A DNA stretch of 45,326 nt from Oceanospirillaceae bacterium (GCA_013373085.1 JABXIM010000072.1:1-45326); one strand, 5' to 3'. Shown: positions 24,479 to 32,480, numbered from the stretch's first letter. Notes: a model not told the origin generated them from the sequence alone. Numbers and translations: made by a program.

Positions 24479-25906
24479 ATGCGTACTCGGCGTCGTAGCC
24501 CCTCCGCGTTGCAGTCCACGCAGCAGAGCGGGCAGCAAAGCGCACAACAGGCCAGAGCGCCGGCGGCGATCGCCCGCGGCGGACGGGTTTCGCTCGCCAT
24601 ACCCAACGACGTTCGGCGCAGTTATTTCGGCCGTGGACGACGCCGCTACCGGCTGCCCCGTTACAAAAACCTCAAGGACATAGCTGAAAGCAAAACCCTG
24701 GGAATCGACCAGGCCGAACTGAAGGACCTGGTGAAGACGGCCCTGATCCGGCTGAAAAAAGACAACAGGCTCAAGAGCAAGGATTCACTCGATACCATTG
24801 TCGACGCCATTTTTCCCGCACCGGGGACCATCGACCAGGCCGCCTTCGAAGCGGCGGTCGACGCAGCTGATCGCAAGGTCATCTACATGTCGGTCCTCGA
24901 TACCAACGCCAGGATCAAGGACAAGGACCGGCCGAAGCTGCGCTCGGCGATGAAGTGGGCGATCAAGATCATCCGCAAGGCAGAGGCGTCGAAAACCATG
25001 CTCACGCGGATATTCGGCAGCAAGCAGACCGATGCCGCCAGCAATTACAAAAAAGCCGGCGACAGCTTGCAGACCTTCGTCGACAGCACCGCCGCTCTCG
25101 ATAAAAGCGTTAACACCGACTACAACCGCGACGACGCCGCGCTCTATCTGGGGGGCTGGGCGGATTTCGATGACCAGGTCATCCACCTCGAGCCCGGTGT
25201 GGCGATGGTGACCGACAGCAAGGAGTCCGTCGCCACCCTGGTGCACGAGGCGGCACACCTCGCCGACGGCGCTATCGAGGATCATGGTTACTATCCCCCG
25301 AGCACCGGCAAGGATGCCTTTGCCGGCATGGCGGAAACGCGCAAGCTGCAAAATGCCGCCCACTACGAGGAGTTCGTGCGCCGCTGGCTCAACACCAGCG
25401 CCTACGACAAGGATACCGAATTCACACCGGGCAAGGCGGTCAGCGGCGCGGCCCTGACCCTGGAAGACGATGTCCGGCTGGCGACGACCGAGTATTTCCG
25501 CCATGGCTGGGATGCCGCCGTCGAAGTGCAGTTCGCGCTGGTGAAATACCGCAAAGACTTGCTGGCGTCGAAGGACGCCAAGTTCAAGGCAGACCTTGCG
25601 GAACTGAAAAAGATATCGAAGGTGATGGGGCTCAGCCTGCACCGCCAGACGGCGGGCCACGAGACAGTGACGCAGCTGGATATCGTGCTGGCGGAAAGCA
25701 TCGCCCGGGTGGTCAGCGATATGGGCGGTCACTCGGGCTCGCTGAAGCTGCCGCTGACGCCGAAGGACGCAACCGAAATCAAGAAGGCCAGCGACCGGCT
25801 GATCGACGCCACCCTCAAGTCCTACGGCGCGCTGCTGGGCGACAGCAAGAAAGACCGGGCCCTGACCGACTGGCTGGTGACCAACTACGGCAAGGCGTTT
25901 TACTGA
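24479..25906 (+). CDS. Putative HExxH metallopeptidase, candidate eCIS cargo
   Basis: This 475-aa protein of no recognised family has a basic, Gln/Ser/Ala-rich, probably disordered N-terminus (residues 1-60), a helical middle and a zinc-metallopeptidase motif V-H-E-A-A-H-L-A-D with H256, E257 and H260. A third ligand could be an acidic residue or histidine just after (D-G-A-I-E-D-H-G). A second helical region follows to the end. No signal peptide or membrane span. It sits between the last structural gene and the eCIS-core-domain gene, the usual place for payloads, 4 bp after the former and 1 bp before the latter. A short disordered basic N-terminus is also common in eCIS cargo. Function as a delivered toxin is an inference. 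Confidence 0.72.
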   Translation: MRTRRRSPSALQSTQQSGQQSAQQARAPAAIARGGRVSLAIPNDVRRSYFGRGRRRYRLPRYKNLKDIAESKTLGIDQAELKDLVKTALIRLKKDNRLKSKDSLDTIVDAIFPAPGTIDQAAFEAAVDAADRKVIYMSVLDTNARIKDKDRPKLRSAMKWAIKIIRKAEASKTMLTRIFGSKQTDAASNYKKAGDSLQTFVDSTAALDKSVNTDYNRDDAALYLGGWADFDDQVIHLEPGVAMVTDSKESVATLVHEAAHLADGAIEDHGYYPPSTGKDAFAGMAETRKLQNAAHYEEFVRRWLNTSAYDKDTEFTPGKAVSGAALTLEDDVRLATTEYFRHGWDAAVEVQFALVKYRKDLLASKDAKFKADLAELKKISKVMGLSLHRQTAGHETVTQLDIVLAESIARVVSDMGGHSGSLKLPLTPKDATEIKKASDRLIDATLKSYGALLGDSKKDRALTDWLVTNYGKAFY

Positions 25907-25907
25907 C

Positions 25908-28900
25908 ATGCACACCTATGCCCACAAACCGGCCGGCGCATCTGGTGCCGACCGCAGCAGCGACAGTAGCCACAGCAAGCAGGTGAAAGCCCTGCTGAAC
26001 CGGGGCGCCAATCGCAAGCCCGTGCAAGCCAAGATGCAGGTCGGCAAGGCCAACGACCGTTATGAACGGGAAGCGGACCAGGTGGCCCAGCGGGTCACGG
26101 CGGACACCCCGCAGGCGGTCAGTATCAGCGCACTCGACATGGGCGCCATCCAGCGCATGCCCGAGGGCGCCGTTGCCACCCGCGATGAGGAGGAGGAACT
26201 GCTCCAAGCCTCGGCCGATGGTCCGGTCGGCGGGCTCGACAGCCATATCGAGCGCGGCATCAATGCCGCGCGCGGTGGTGGGGAAGACCTGCCGGCCGCC
26301 GCCCGGGGCTATTTCGAGCCCCGTTTCGGCACCCGTTTCTCCGATACCCGGATCCACGACTCCCCGTCCGCGCACCGTCTCGCCGCTGGCCTGGGCGCGC
26401 GGGCCTTCACCACCGGCAGCGACGTTTTCTTCAATGCCGGAGAATACCAACCCGACACCCGCGCCGGCCAGCAGCTGCTGGCCCATGAACTGACCCACGT
26501 CGTGCAGCAGCGAAGAGGCGGTGGTGCAGTGCAGCCCAAGCTGATCCAGCGCGATACCACAGCCCCGCAGCCAACACCCGATCCGCCGGCGGCCCCCGCC
26601 GCCTTCGCCGGCGACAAGACCACCGGCCTGGTCGACACCGCCGCAGGTACCATCACCTGGTCCAGCATCAGCATTCCAACATTCAAGAACCGCGGCCACC
26701 GTCGTACCCGCTACCAGGCGCTGTCGCCGCTGCGGCGCGGACAGGGCGAACGCGTCGATCGCAGCGGCGAAAACGATCCGGCGCAGCGGGACAACTGGCT
26801 CTCGTCGCTGGACAAGAGCAGCATTCGCGAAGAACTCGAGAACAAGCTCAAAACCGCCAATGCGGGGGAAATGCCCGCCGGTGACCAGCATGTCTTCGAA
26901 GTACGGACCAGGGCACGCCAGAACCGCTACTACGTGGGCTCCCTGGACAGCCTGGCCACCGAGTTCCTGATCCCCACCTGGGGTGGCAGGCAGCAACGGG
27001 CGGAGCCGCGCTTTTTCCATGTCGACCATATCGTCGAGCTGCAACTGGCAAACTGGCCCCACAGCCCCCAGGGCAACGAGCTGGAAAACTACGAACTGCT
27101 GGAGGGCCAGGCTAACACCACCTCGGGGCGGATGGTGCGGGAGGCGATCAGCGACAAGATCAGCGGCTTTATCCGCGCCACCGACGGCGTCTACGGCGAG
27201 ACCGAGCCGGAGATCAAGCGCGGCTTCACCCTGGTGTTCGAGGGCGCCCGCGGCAGCGGCGGGCCCAGTGTCGGCAACTCTGACTTCTGGGTTCGCTCCG
27301 ACATCGAGAGCGGCGCCCACCTGCACGCGGTGGTAGCGGCGGACCCGACCAAGATCGGCGGGCCGGGCCTCACCCGAATTTTTTCCCGTGCCAACGGCGG
27401 CGTGAGCCGGGAGTTCACCTGGAGTGGCGATACCACGGCGGAACAGGAAGTGCCGTCCAGCCTGCCGCGGGAGCGCTACTGGCTTAAGCCGCTGGTCATT
27501 ACCCACAAGTACTTCCGCACGGAGCCGGAGTCGGTAACGGAAACCCCGGATTTCGGTTACCTGCGCGTGCACGTGTCCCAGCGCGACAAGGTATTCAAGA
27601 GCACGGAGCCGGTGGACCTGCCGCTGAACCGCTTTATCGGTGCGCGTTACGGCGGCATTCTCCAGGACTCGCTGCGCACCACCATCGGCGACCTCAAGGC
27701 CAATTTCTTCAGCCCGATCACCTTCAGCAACATCGACGTCGCGGGTGACCGCGGCATCGTCGCCGAGGGCAACATCGACGTCAGCCTGCCGTTCTTCAGC
27801 GAGGCGACGACAATCGGGATCCGCCTCGGAGACGGAACCGTATCGGTGTTCAAGGAATTCAGCACTGAAGATATCGCCGTGCCCGCACCGTTCTCGGTCG
27901 ACGAGTGCAGCCTGCGGGTGTCCTATAGCCTGGACAATGACTGGAGCCTCGACGGCCGTGTCAGTTTCGGCATCGAGAACGTCGGCCAGGGCGAAATCAC
28001 CGCGAGCCTGCTGCCGGACACCGGGCTTGCCGCCAGCGGTGAGTTCAACTTCGAATCCACGCTGTTCAACCCTGCCACGCTGACCGTGGGATACAGCGCC
28101 GGCGCCTGGAGTTTCGGCGGCGAGGTCGGTTTCGAGGAGGGACTGATTCCGGGCGTCACCGACGGCACCCTCAGCGTCAACTGGGCGGAAGGCGTGCTGA
28201 CCGGCAGCGGCGAAGTCGGCTTCAGCTACCCCTGGCTGTCCCGCGGCAACCTGCACCTCGCCTACGGCGAAGCACGCGGACTCGAGGTCAGGGGCGGGGT
28301 AGAACTGACCGGCGAGGTCCCTGGGCTGAACAGCGGCACGGTCAACGTCGTCGTCAGCAAGAACACCGAGGGTGCCTGGGCTCTGGGCGGGTCGATCGAG
28401 GCGGACCTTGACACCTCCCGGGTACCTGGGCTGACCGAAACCCGCTTCAGCGGTTCGCTGGAAAACGGCATTTTCAACGCCACCCTGCGCAGCGCCTTCG
28501 AACGCAACATCGCCAGCGGCAACGTGACCGTGGGTGTCACCAACCAGGCCATCAATGCCGAAGGCAATCCGATCGAGGGACAGGCGACCGAAGCGCTGGT
28601 CTTCTATGGCAGCGGTAGCGTCACCCTGGCGCTGACGCCCTGGCTGGACGCCACCGCCGGGGTCGAGTTCGCCCGCGACGGCGGCATCAGCCTGCGCGGT
28701 GCGATAGAGGTGACCGAAGATATCGAAATTCTCAGCGACGAACAGACGCCGGACCTGGAGCTGCCCCGCAGCCGCCGTCCGTCCTTCGATGTCGATATCC
28801 CCCTGGCGTCGATCGGTGTCGCCGATGTCGCGCTCAGACTCGGCGGCTCGCTCAACGCCTACGTCCGCACCAGTCCCTTTACCTTGCAGGATGTGCGCCT

Positions 28901-29420
28901 GGATGTGTTCTACGATTTCGATGATCCGAACGCGACCACCGTCGAGGGCAACGCCAGGCTGCACATGGACGCCCAGGCGGGACTGGAGGGCTCGTTGCAG
29001 GTCGGCCTCTCGGCCCGCGTGCTGGTGATACGCGGGGGAGGCGAGATCGAGCTCACCGTGGGGGCCATGCTGGACGGCCAACTCGACGCCGTGGTGCACC
29101 CGTCGTGGAACATCCAGAACGGCTTTGCCGTGACCGCCAGCATCGACGCCGTGGTCAGTCCGACCGTTTACGTCGATCTCGGCGGCCGGATCTTCGTCGA
29201 ACTGGATGCCCTGATCGGCTCCATCGACGTCTGGGAGTCGGAACGCCTGAGTATTGCCCGCAAGGAGCTGCCACTGGACATCGAGCTGGGCGCCCGCGCC
29301 AGCGCCACCTACCGGGAAAAGCCCGATAACGCCTTTACCTACGCCCCTCCCACCTGGGTCATACCCAGCACCCGCGATCTGCAGCGGGCCTTCACCGATG
29401 CCGTACTGGACGAGGTGTAA
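25908..29420 (+). CDS. eCIS core domain (DUF4157) protein with HNH-like segment and long beta-repeat tail
   Basis: The product is 1,170 aa. Residues about 40-65 contain K-A-N-D-R-Y-E-R-E-A-D-Q-V-A, and 105-200 form the eCIS core domain DUF4157, ending in L-L-A-H-E-L-T-H-V-V-Q-Q with H193/E194/H197. An HNH-like block follows: H-V-D-H-I-V-E-L-Q (D373/H374), N-E-L-E-N-Y-E-L-L (N390, N394) and a final N403, a pattern seen in polymorphic-toxin nucleases. From about 550 to 1,150 the chain is beta-strand-rich with repeated turns such as I-P-G-V-T-D-G, V-P-G-L-N-S-G and V-P-G-L-T-E-T. DUF4157 proteins are the marker cargo of eCIS loci. This is the last gene of the operon. Whether the HNH block cuts DNA is not shown. 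Confidence 0.85.
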   Translation: MHTYAHKPAGASGADRSSDSSHSKQVKALLNRGANRKPVQAKMQVGKANDRYEREADQVAQRVTADTPQAVSISALDMGAIQRMPEGAVATRDEEEELLQASADGPVGGLDSHIERGINAARGGGEDLPAAARGYFEPRFGTRFSDTRIHDSPSAHRLAAGLGARAFTTGSDVFFNAGEYQPDTRAGQQLLAHELTHVVQQRRGGGAVQPKLIQRDTTAPQPTPDPPAAPAAFAGDKTTGLVDTAAGTITWSSISIPTFKNRGHRRTRYQALSPLRRGQGERVDRSGENDPAQRDNWLSSLDKSSIREELENKLKTANAGEMPAGDQHVFEVRTRARQNRYYVGSLDSLATEFLIPTWGGRQQRAEPRFFHVDHIVELQLANWPHSPQGNELENYELLEGQANTTSGRMVREAISDKISGFIRATDGVYGETEPEIKRGFTLVFEGARGSGGPSVGNSDFWVRSDIESGAHLHAVVAADPTKIGGPGLTRIFSRANGGVSREFTWSGDTTAEQEVPSSLPRERYWLKPLVITHKYFRTEPESVTETPDFGYLRVHVSQRDKVFKSTEPVDLPLNRFIGARYGGILQDSLRTTIGDLKANFFSPITFSNIDVAGDRGIVAEGNIDVSLPFFSEATTIGIRLGDGTVSVFKEFSTEDIAVPAPFSVDECSLRVSYSLDNDWSLDGRVSFGIENVGQGEITASLLPDTGLAASGEFNFESTLFNPATLTVGYSAGAWSFGGEVGFEEGLIPGVTDGTLSVNWAEGVLTGSGEVGFSYPWLSRGNLHLAYGEARGLEVRGGVELTGEVPGLNSGTVNVVVSKNTEGAWALGGSIEADLDTSRVPGLTETRFSGSLENGIFNATLRSAFERNIASGNVTVGVTNQAINAEGNPIEGQATEALVFYGSGSVTLALTPWLDATAGVEFARDGGISLRGAIEVTEDIEILSDEQTPDLELPRSRRPSFDVDIPLASIGVADVALRLGGSLNAYVRTSPFTLQDVRLDVFYDFDDPNATTVEGNARLHMDAQAGLEGSLQVGLSARVLVIRGGGEIELTVGAMLDGQLDAVVHPSWNIQNGFAVTASIDAVVSPTVYVDLGGRIFVELDALIGSIDVWESERLSIARKELPLDIELGARASATYREKPDNAFTYAPPTWVIPSTRDLQRAFTDAVLDEV

Positions 29421-29545
29421 TGCGGAAGCGGTTCCGTCCTTTCAGCAAGATTTCAGTTACAGCGCCGATAATCATCACCAAGCTCGACTGATCCTGTTGG
29501 CACCGGTTCGCGTATTGATCTAACGAGCGGTCTGATCCGCAGATG

Positions 29546-29566
29546 TACGGTAAGAATACGGTAAGA
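29546..29566 (+). promoter_or_regulatory. 11-bp-phased direct repeat, possible response-regulator box
   Basis: The 10-mer TACGGTAAGA occurs at 29546-29555 and again at 29557-29566, so the two copies are 11 bp apart, one helical turn. That is the geometry of OmpR/PhoB-type regulators, and the GTAAG-N6-GTAAG core is close to CpxR-type boxes. It lies about 48 bp upstream of a small ORF. The regulator assignment is speculative. Confidence 0.4.
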
Positions 29567-29613
29567 CGCCCGCCGGCCAACAGGCCTGCGCACTGCATGG
29601 GAGGCAAATTGCC

Positions 29614-29775
29614 ATGATCGCCAATCCGCTGAAACGCCTGCTGCAATGCCTGCAGCGCGATCACAAACCGTCACCGGCCGCCTCTGCGGCTCGGTCAGAA
29701 TCAAGCAAGCTGAGCCCGAGCCAAAGGGACAGCCTGGTCGCTGCGCGCAAGGACCCGTGGTATCTGGCCGGTTGA
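29614..29775 (+). CDS. Small 53-aa protein of unknown function
   Basis: The ORF starts ATG with a strong GGGAGG site 10-15 bases upstream and encodes 53 residues beginning M-I-A-N-P-L-K-R-L-L-Q-C-L-Q and ending R-K-D-P-W-Y-L-A-G. The start is an amphipathic basic helix, the middle Ser/Ala-rich. No signal peptide, membrane span or known domain. It stands alone in the 450-bp gap between the eCIS operon and the deoxyribosyltransferase gene, just downstream of a phased direct repeat, which supports it as a real regulated gene. It could equally be chance, since GC-rich DNA holds many short open frames. Confidence 0.45.
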   Translation: MIANPLKRLLQCLQRDHKPSPAASAARSESSKLSPSQRDSLVAARKDPWYLAG

Positions 29776-29867
29776 AAGCCTGCCCCCCGATCTAAAATCC
29801 CCCCAAGGTGCGCACCGGTCGCTATGCAGGCATGATGGAAACTGCCCTTTCCGGAACGGAGTCCACC

Positions 29868-30410
29868 ATGCAACAGCTCTCGATCTACCTCGCCGGCCCC
29901 GATGTATTCTGGCCCGATGCCCGGGACGCCGGCGCCGCCAAGGTGTCGCTTTGCGCACACTACGGCTGCGAAGGCCTGTTTCCGCTTGATTCCAACCTCG
30001 ACCTGCAACAGCTCTCGCCCTACGCAGCGGGCCTCGAGATCTTTCGCGCCAATATCGGCCTGATGCAGCGTGCCGACCTGGTCATCGCCAACATGACGCC
30101 CTTCCGCGGCCCAAGCATGGATGTCGGCACCGCCTTCGAAATAGGCTACATGGCCGCGCTCGGCAAGCCGGTCTGGGGCTATACGCTGGACGGCCGACTC
30201 TACGCCGACCGTGTCTCCGCCAACGGGGCCGGGGTCGACGCCGACGGTATGGCAATCGAGCGCTTCGACATGGCCGACAACCTGATGCTGGTCGGCGCGA
30301 TCGACGACAGCGGCGGAAGCCTCTTTACCTCTCCCGCCGAGCACAGCCTCGAGGCCCATCTCGCCATTTTCGAGAAGGTATTGCGCTCGATCACAGGCAG
30401 GGGCAAATAA
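29868..30410 (+). CDS. Nucleoside 2-deoxyribosyltransferase family protein
   Basis: The protein is 180 aa from the ATG with an ACGGAG site upstream. The frame also has an ATG at 29808, but that stretch is not protein-like. Family features are the opening I-Y-L-A-G-P-D-V-F (the L-A-G-P nucleoside-binding loop), the catalytic-loop region A-D-L-V-I-A-N-M-T-P-F-R-G-P-S-M-D-V-G-T-A-F-E-I-G-Y, in which the Asp/Glu pair is expected to act as nucleophile, and a C-terminal dimer helix. These enzymes move deoxyribose between bases or hydrolyse modified nucleotides in salvage and sanitation. It is a single gene, followed by a possible terminator. Confidence 0.88.
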   Translation: MQQLSIYLAGPDVFWPDARDAGAAKVSLCAHYGCEGLFPLDSNLDLQQLSPYAAGLEIFRANIGLMQRADLVIANMTPFRGPSMDVGTAFEIGYMAALGKPVWGYTLDGRLYADRVSANGAGVDADGMAIERFDMADNLMLVGAIDDSGGSLFTSPAEHSLEAHLAIFEKVLRSITGRGK

Positions 30411-30436
30411 GATCCGCCCGAGAACCGGGTGGGTTC

Positions 30437-30455
30437 GCGGCAAGGCCGTATTTTT
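30437..30455 (+). terminator. Possible intrinsic terminator after the deoxyribosyltransferase gene
   Basis: A short hairpin GCGGC-AAG-GCCGT (one G-U pair) is followed by A and TTTTT. The stem is only 5 bp, so termination would be modest, but it lies 27 bp after the stop codon and ahead of the next regulatory region. Confidence 0.4.
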
Positions 30456-30462
30456 AAAAGCC

Positions 30463-30574
30463 GTTACCACGAGTTGTTCTAAAAACGACTGTTACCGATA
30501 CACACAGCGACTGCTACCCCGCCGTTCCCATTGGTAACACTTTCCTTCCAAGGGGGCGGTAACAACCGGTAACA
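30463..30574. promoter_or_regulatory. Cluster of five GGTAAC half-sites (putative CbrB-type enhancer)
   Basis: GTTACC occurs at 30463-30468 and TGTTACC at 30490-30496. The inverted form GGTAACA occurs at 30533-30539, 30558-30564 and 30568-30574. Counted from the inferred start at 30641 the sites span about -178 to -67, the range used by enhancer-binding activators of sigma-54 promoters. From memory, CbrB sites in pseudomonads contain TGTTAC/GTAACA half-sites, which fits. The last copy overlaps an A/T-rich stretch that could bend DNA. Confidence 0.55.
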
Positions 30575-30614
30575 ATAAAAATAAAATCCTTTAATTTCAT
30601 ATGCTTGTATAAAC

Positions 30615-30630
30615 TGGCACGTCTAGTGCT
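30615..30630 (+). promoter_or_regulatory. Sigma-54 (RpoN) promoter of the CrcZ-like RNA
   Basis: TGGCACG-TCTA-GTGCT has the invariant GG (30616-30617) and GC (30628-30629) separated by exactly 10 bases, and the full TGGCACG -24 element. The only mismatch to the usual TGGCACG-N4-TTGCW is one T in the -12 element. The predicted start is 12 bases after the GC, at about 30641. No protein-coding frame with a good ribosome site follows, so the product is probably an untranslated RNA. Confidence 0.75.
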
Positions 30631-30640
30631 TTCTATAAGC

Positions 30641-30840
30641 GCACAATAACAACAACATGTTCGTAAGAACAACAACAACAAGACAACGGCGGCCGGCGCT
30701 GGGCAATAAAAATAACAAGCCACACCCCGGCCCACACTGCCTCGAATAAAAATAACAATGAGGCTCGCGCTGACCCGCTGGTACGGTGTCACGATGGTCC
30801 CCAAACCGCGCCTGGCAACAAAAATAACAATCAGGCCTGT
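30641..30840 (+). ncRNA. CrcZ/CrcY-like Hfq-Crc decoy small RNA (3' end not defined)
   Basis: Downstream of the sigma-54 promoter the transcript would begin GCACAAUAACAACAAC and carry at least five A-rich motifs of the kind bound by the distal face of Hfq with Crc: 30645-30657, 30668-30681, 30705-30718, 30745-30758 and 30817-30830. The third and fourth are the identical 14-mer AATAAAAATAACAA. The fourth and fifth each sit in the loop of a 5-bp hairpin (GCCTC/GAGGC at 30739-30743 and 30760-30764; GCCTG/CAGGC at 30810-30814 and 30832-30836). A TGTTC-GTAA-GAACA hairpin lies at 30658-30671. CrcZ RNAs of pseudomonads have this design: CbrB and RpoN dependent, starting near GCACAA, with five or six such motifs. 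No clear intrinsic terminator was found, so the end is arbitrary and could reach about 31020. Confidence 0.65.
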
Positions 30841-31034
30841 ACAAACGACCAGCGGTCAGCATGCTGCCTTCCTGCCTTAAGGGCATATCCAACCCCCCAA
30901 GTATCACCGCTCTTGCTGCCAATCTGCTTGCATTGTGGCCGGCTTTCGCACCTCTGCACGTTCCCGAGCCAGGTTCCAGGCATTCGCGGCCGAAGCGGCT
31001 CAGCCCACACCGACAGCAGCCCGCAATCCCCCCT

Positions 31035-32480
31035 CTACAACCCACCCATCAGCATGTACTTGATCTCGAGGTAGTCGTCGATGCCGTATTTCGAGCCTTC
31101 GCGTCCCATGCCCGATTCCTTGATGCCGCCAAAGGGCGCCACTTCGGTCGAGATCAGGCCCTCGTTGATGCCGACGATCCCAGCCTCCAGCGCCTCCGCA
31201 ACGCGCCAGACACGACCGAGATCGCGGGCGTAGAAGTAGGCGGCCAGGCCAAACTCGGTATCGTTGGCCAACTCGATCGCTTCCGCCTCGGTTTTAAAGC
31301 GGTAGCAGGCCGCCACCGGGCCGAAGGTCTCCTCCGACGCCAGTCGCATCTGCGCCGTCGCATCGATGATCACCGTTGGCTGGTAGAAGGTCCCGCCGAG
31401 ATCATGACGCCCGCCACCGCACAACAATCGGCCGCCGTGACTGAGCGCATCGGCGACGTGTTCCTCAACCTTGTCCAGCGCATCCTGGTTGATCAGCGGT
31501 CCCTGTTCCGCCCCATCGGTGAAACCGTCGGCGACCCTGAGCCCGGACGCGGCCTTCGCCAGTGCCTCGGTGAACGCATCGTAGATGCCATCCTGCACCA
31601 GGAAACGATTGACGCAGACACAGGTCTGGCCGGTATTTCGATACTTGGACGCCATGGCGCCCTTCACAGCAGCCTCGACATCGGCATCATCGAACACGAT
31701 AAACGGCGCGTTGCCGCCCAGTTCCAGCGACAGCTTCTTGACACTGTCCGCCGCCTGGCGCATCAACAGCTTGCCGGTGGCAGTGGAACCGGTGAACGAG
31801 ATCTTGCGCACCTGCTTCGACGTCATCAGCGCCTCACCGATGGCGCGGGTATCGCCGGCCACCACGTTGAAGACCCCGGCGGGTATCCCGGCCTCTTCCG
31901 CCAGTACCGCCAATGCGTTGGCGCACAGCGGTGTCTGGGTCGCCGGTTTCGCCACCAGCGTACACCCGGCCGCCAGCGCGGCGCCGGCTTTGCGGGTGAT
32001 CATCGCCAGTGGAAAGTTCCAGGGAGTGATCGCACCGACGACGCCAACCGGCTGCCGGGTCACCAGGATACGGGCATCGGCCTTGTGGCTCGGGATGATA
32101 TCGCCGTACGCCCGCTTGGCTTCCTCGCCGAACCACTCGAGAAAACTGGCGGCATAGGCCACTTCTCCCTTCGCCTCGGACAGCGGCTTGCCCTGCTCCG
32201 AGGTCATGATGGCGGCCAGGTCGTCGCGATGCTCGAGCATCAGCTCGCTCCAGCGTCGCAGGCACTGGGCGCGTTCTTTCGCCAGGCGCCGTCTCCAGGC
32301 GCCGAAGGCACGCGCGGCCGCGGCGATCGCCTGTTCCGTTTCATCGCGTCCGCCCTTGGCCACTTCCGCCAGCGACTCTCCGCTGGCAGGATTGCGCACA
32401 GTAAAGGTGGCGGCCGCATCACACCAGCGGCCATCGATGTACAGCTGAGTCTTCAACAGCTCGGCATTCTTGAGTTGCAT
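31035..32480 (-). CDS. gabD: NAD(P)-dependent succinate-semialdehyde dehydrogenase
   Basis: This 481-aa aldehyde dehydrogenase is of the GabD type, oxidising succinate semialdehyde to succinate, the last step of 4-aminobutyrate breakdown. Motifs include T-P-W-N-F-P-L-A-M near residue 150, the S-F-T-G-S-T-A-T-G-K coenzyme loop, the general base Glu253 in L-E-L-G-G-N-A-P, and the nucleophile Cys287 in T-G-Q-T-C-V-C. The second cysteine (V-C) two residues later is typical of GabD. The C-terminal G-I-K-E-S-G-M-G-R-E-G-S also fits GabD rather than betaine aldehyde dehydrogenases. AAGGAG lies 7 bases before the ATG. No GABA transaminase is adjacent. The gene converges on the CrcZ-like RNA, whose 3' part could run antisense toward it. 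Confidence 0.9.
   Translation of the reverse strand: MQLKNAELLKTQLYIDGRWCDAAATFTVRNPASGESLAEVAKGGRDETEQAIAAAARAFGAWRRRLAKERAQCLRRWSELMLEHRDDLAAIMTSEQGKPLSEAKGEVAYAASFLEWFGEEAKRAYGDIIPSHKADARILVTRQPVGVVGAITPWNFPLAMITRKAGAALAAGCTLVAKPATQTPLCANALAVLAEEAGIPAGVFNVVAGDTRAIGEALMTSKQVRKISFTGSTATGKLLMRQAADSVKKLSLELGGNAPFIVFDDADVEAAVKGAMASKYRNTGQTCVCVNRFLVQDGIYDAFTEALAKAASGLRVADGFTDGAEQGPLINQDALDKVEEHVADALSHGGRLLCGGGRHDLGGTFYQPTVIIDATAQMRLASEETFGPVAACYRFKTEAEAIELANDTEFGLAAYFYARDLGRVWRVAEALEAGIVGINEGLISTEVAPFGGIKESGMGREGSKYGIDDYLEIKYMLMGGL

Noticed and set aside
25815-29099. 1,094-aa open frame on the minus strand opposite the DUF4157 gene
   Set aside because: The plus strand encodes clear DUF4157 and HNH-like motifs. 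The minus frame shows only antisense-type composition and no family features.
4078-29420. Prophage interpretation of the contractile cluster
   Set aside because: No capsid, portal, terminase, integrase or lysis genes are present, whereas DUF4255, the AAA+ ATPase and DUF4157 are eCIS markers.
30641-30840. CRISPR-like or microsatellite reading of the repeated A-rich motifs
   Set aside because: Spacing is irregular, there are no constant-length spacers, and motifs sit in hairpin loops downstream of a promoter, which fits an RNA decoy better.
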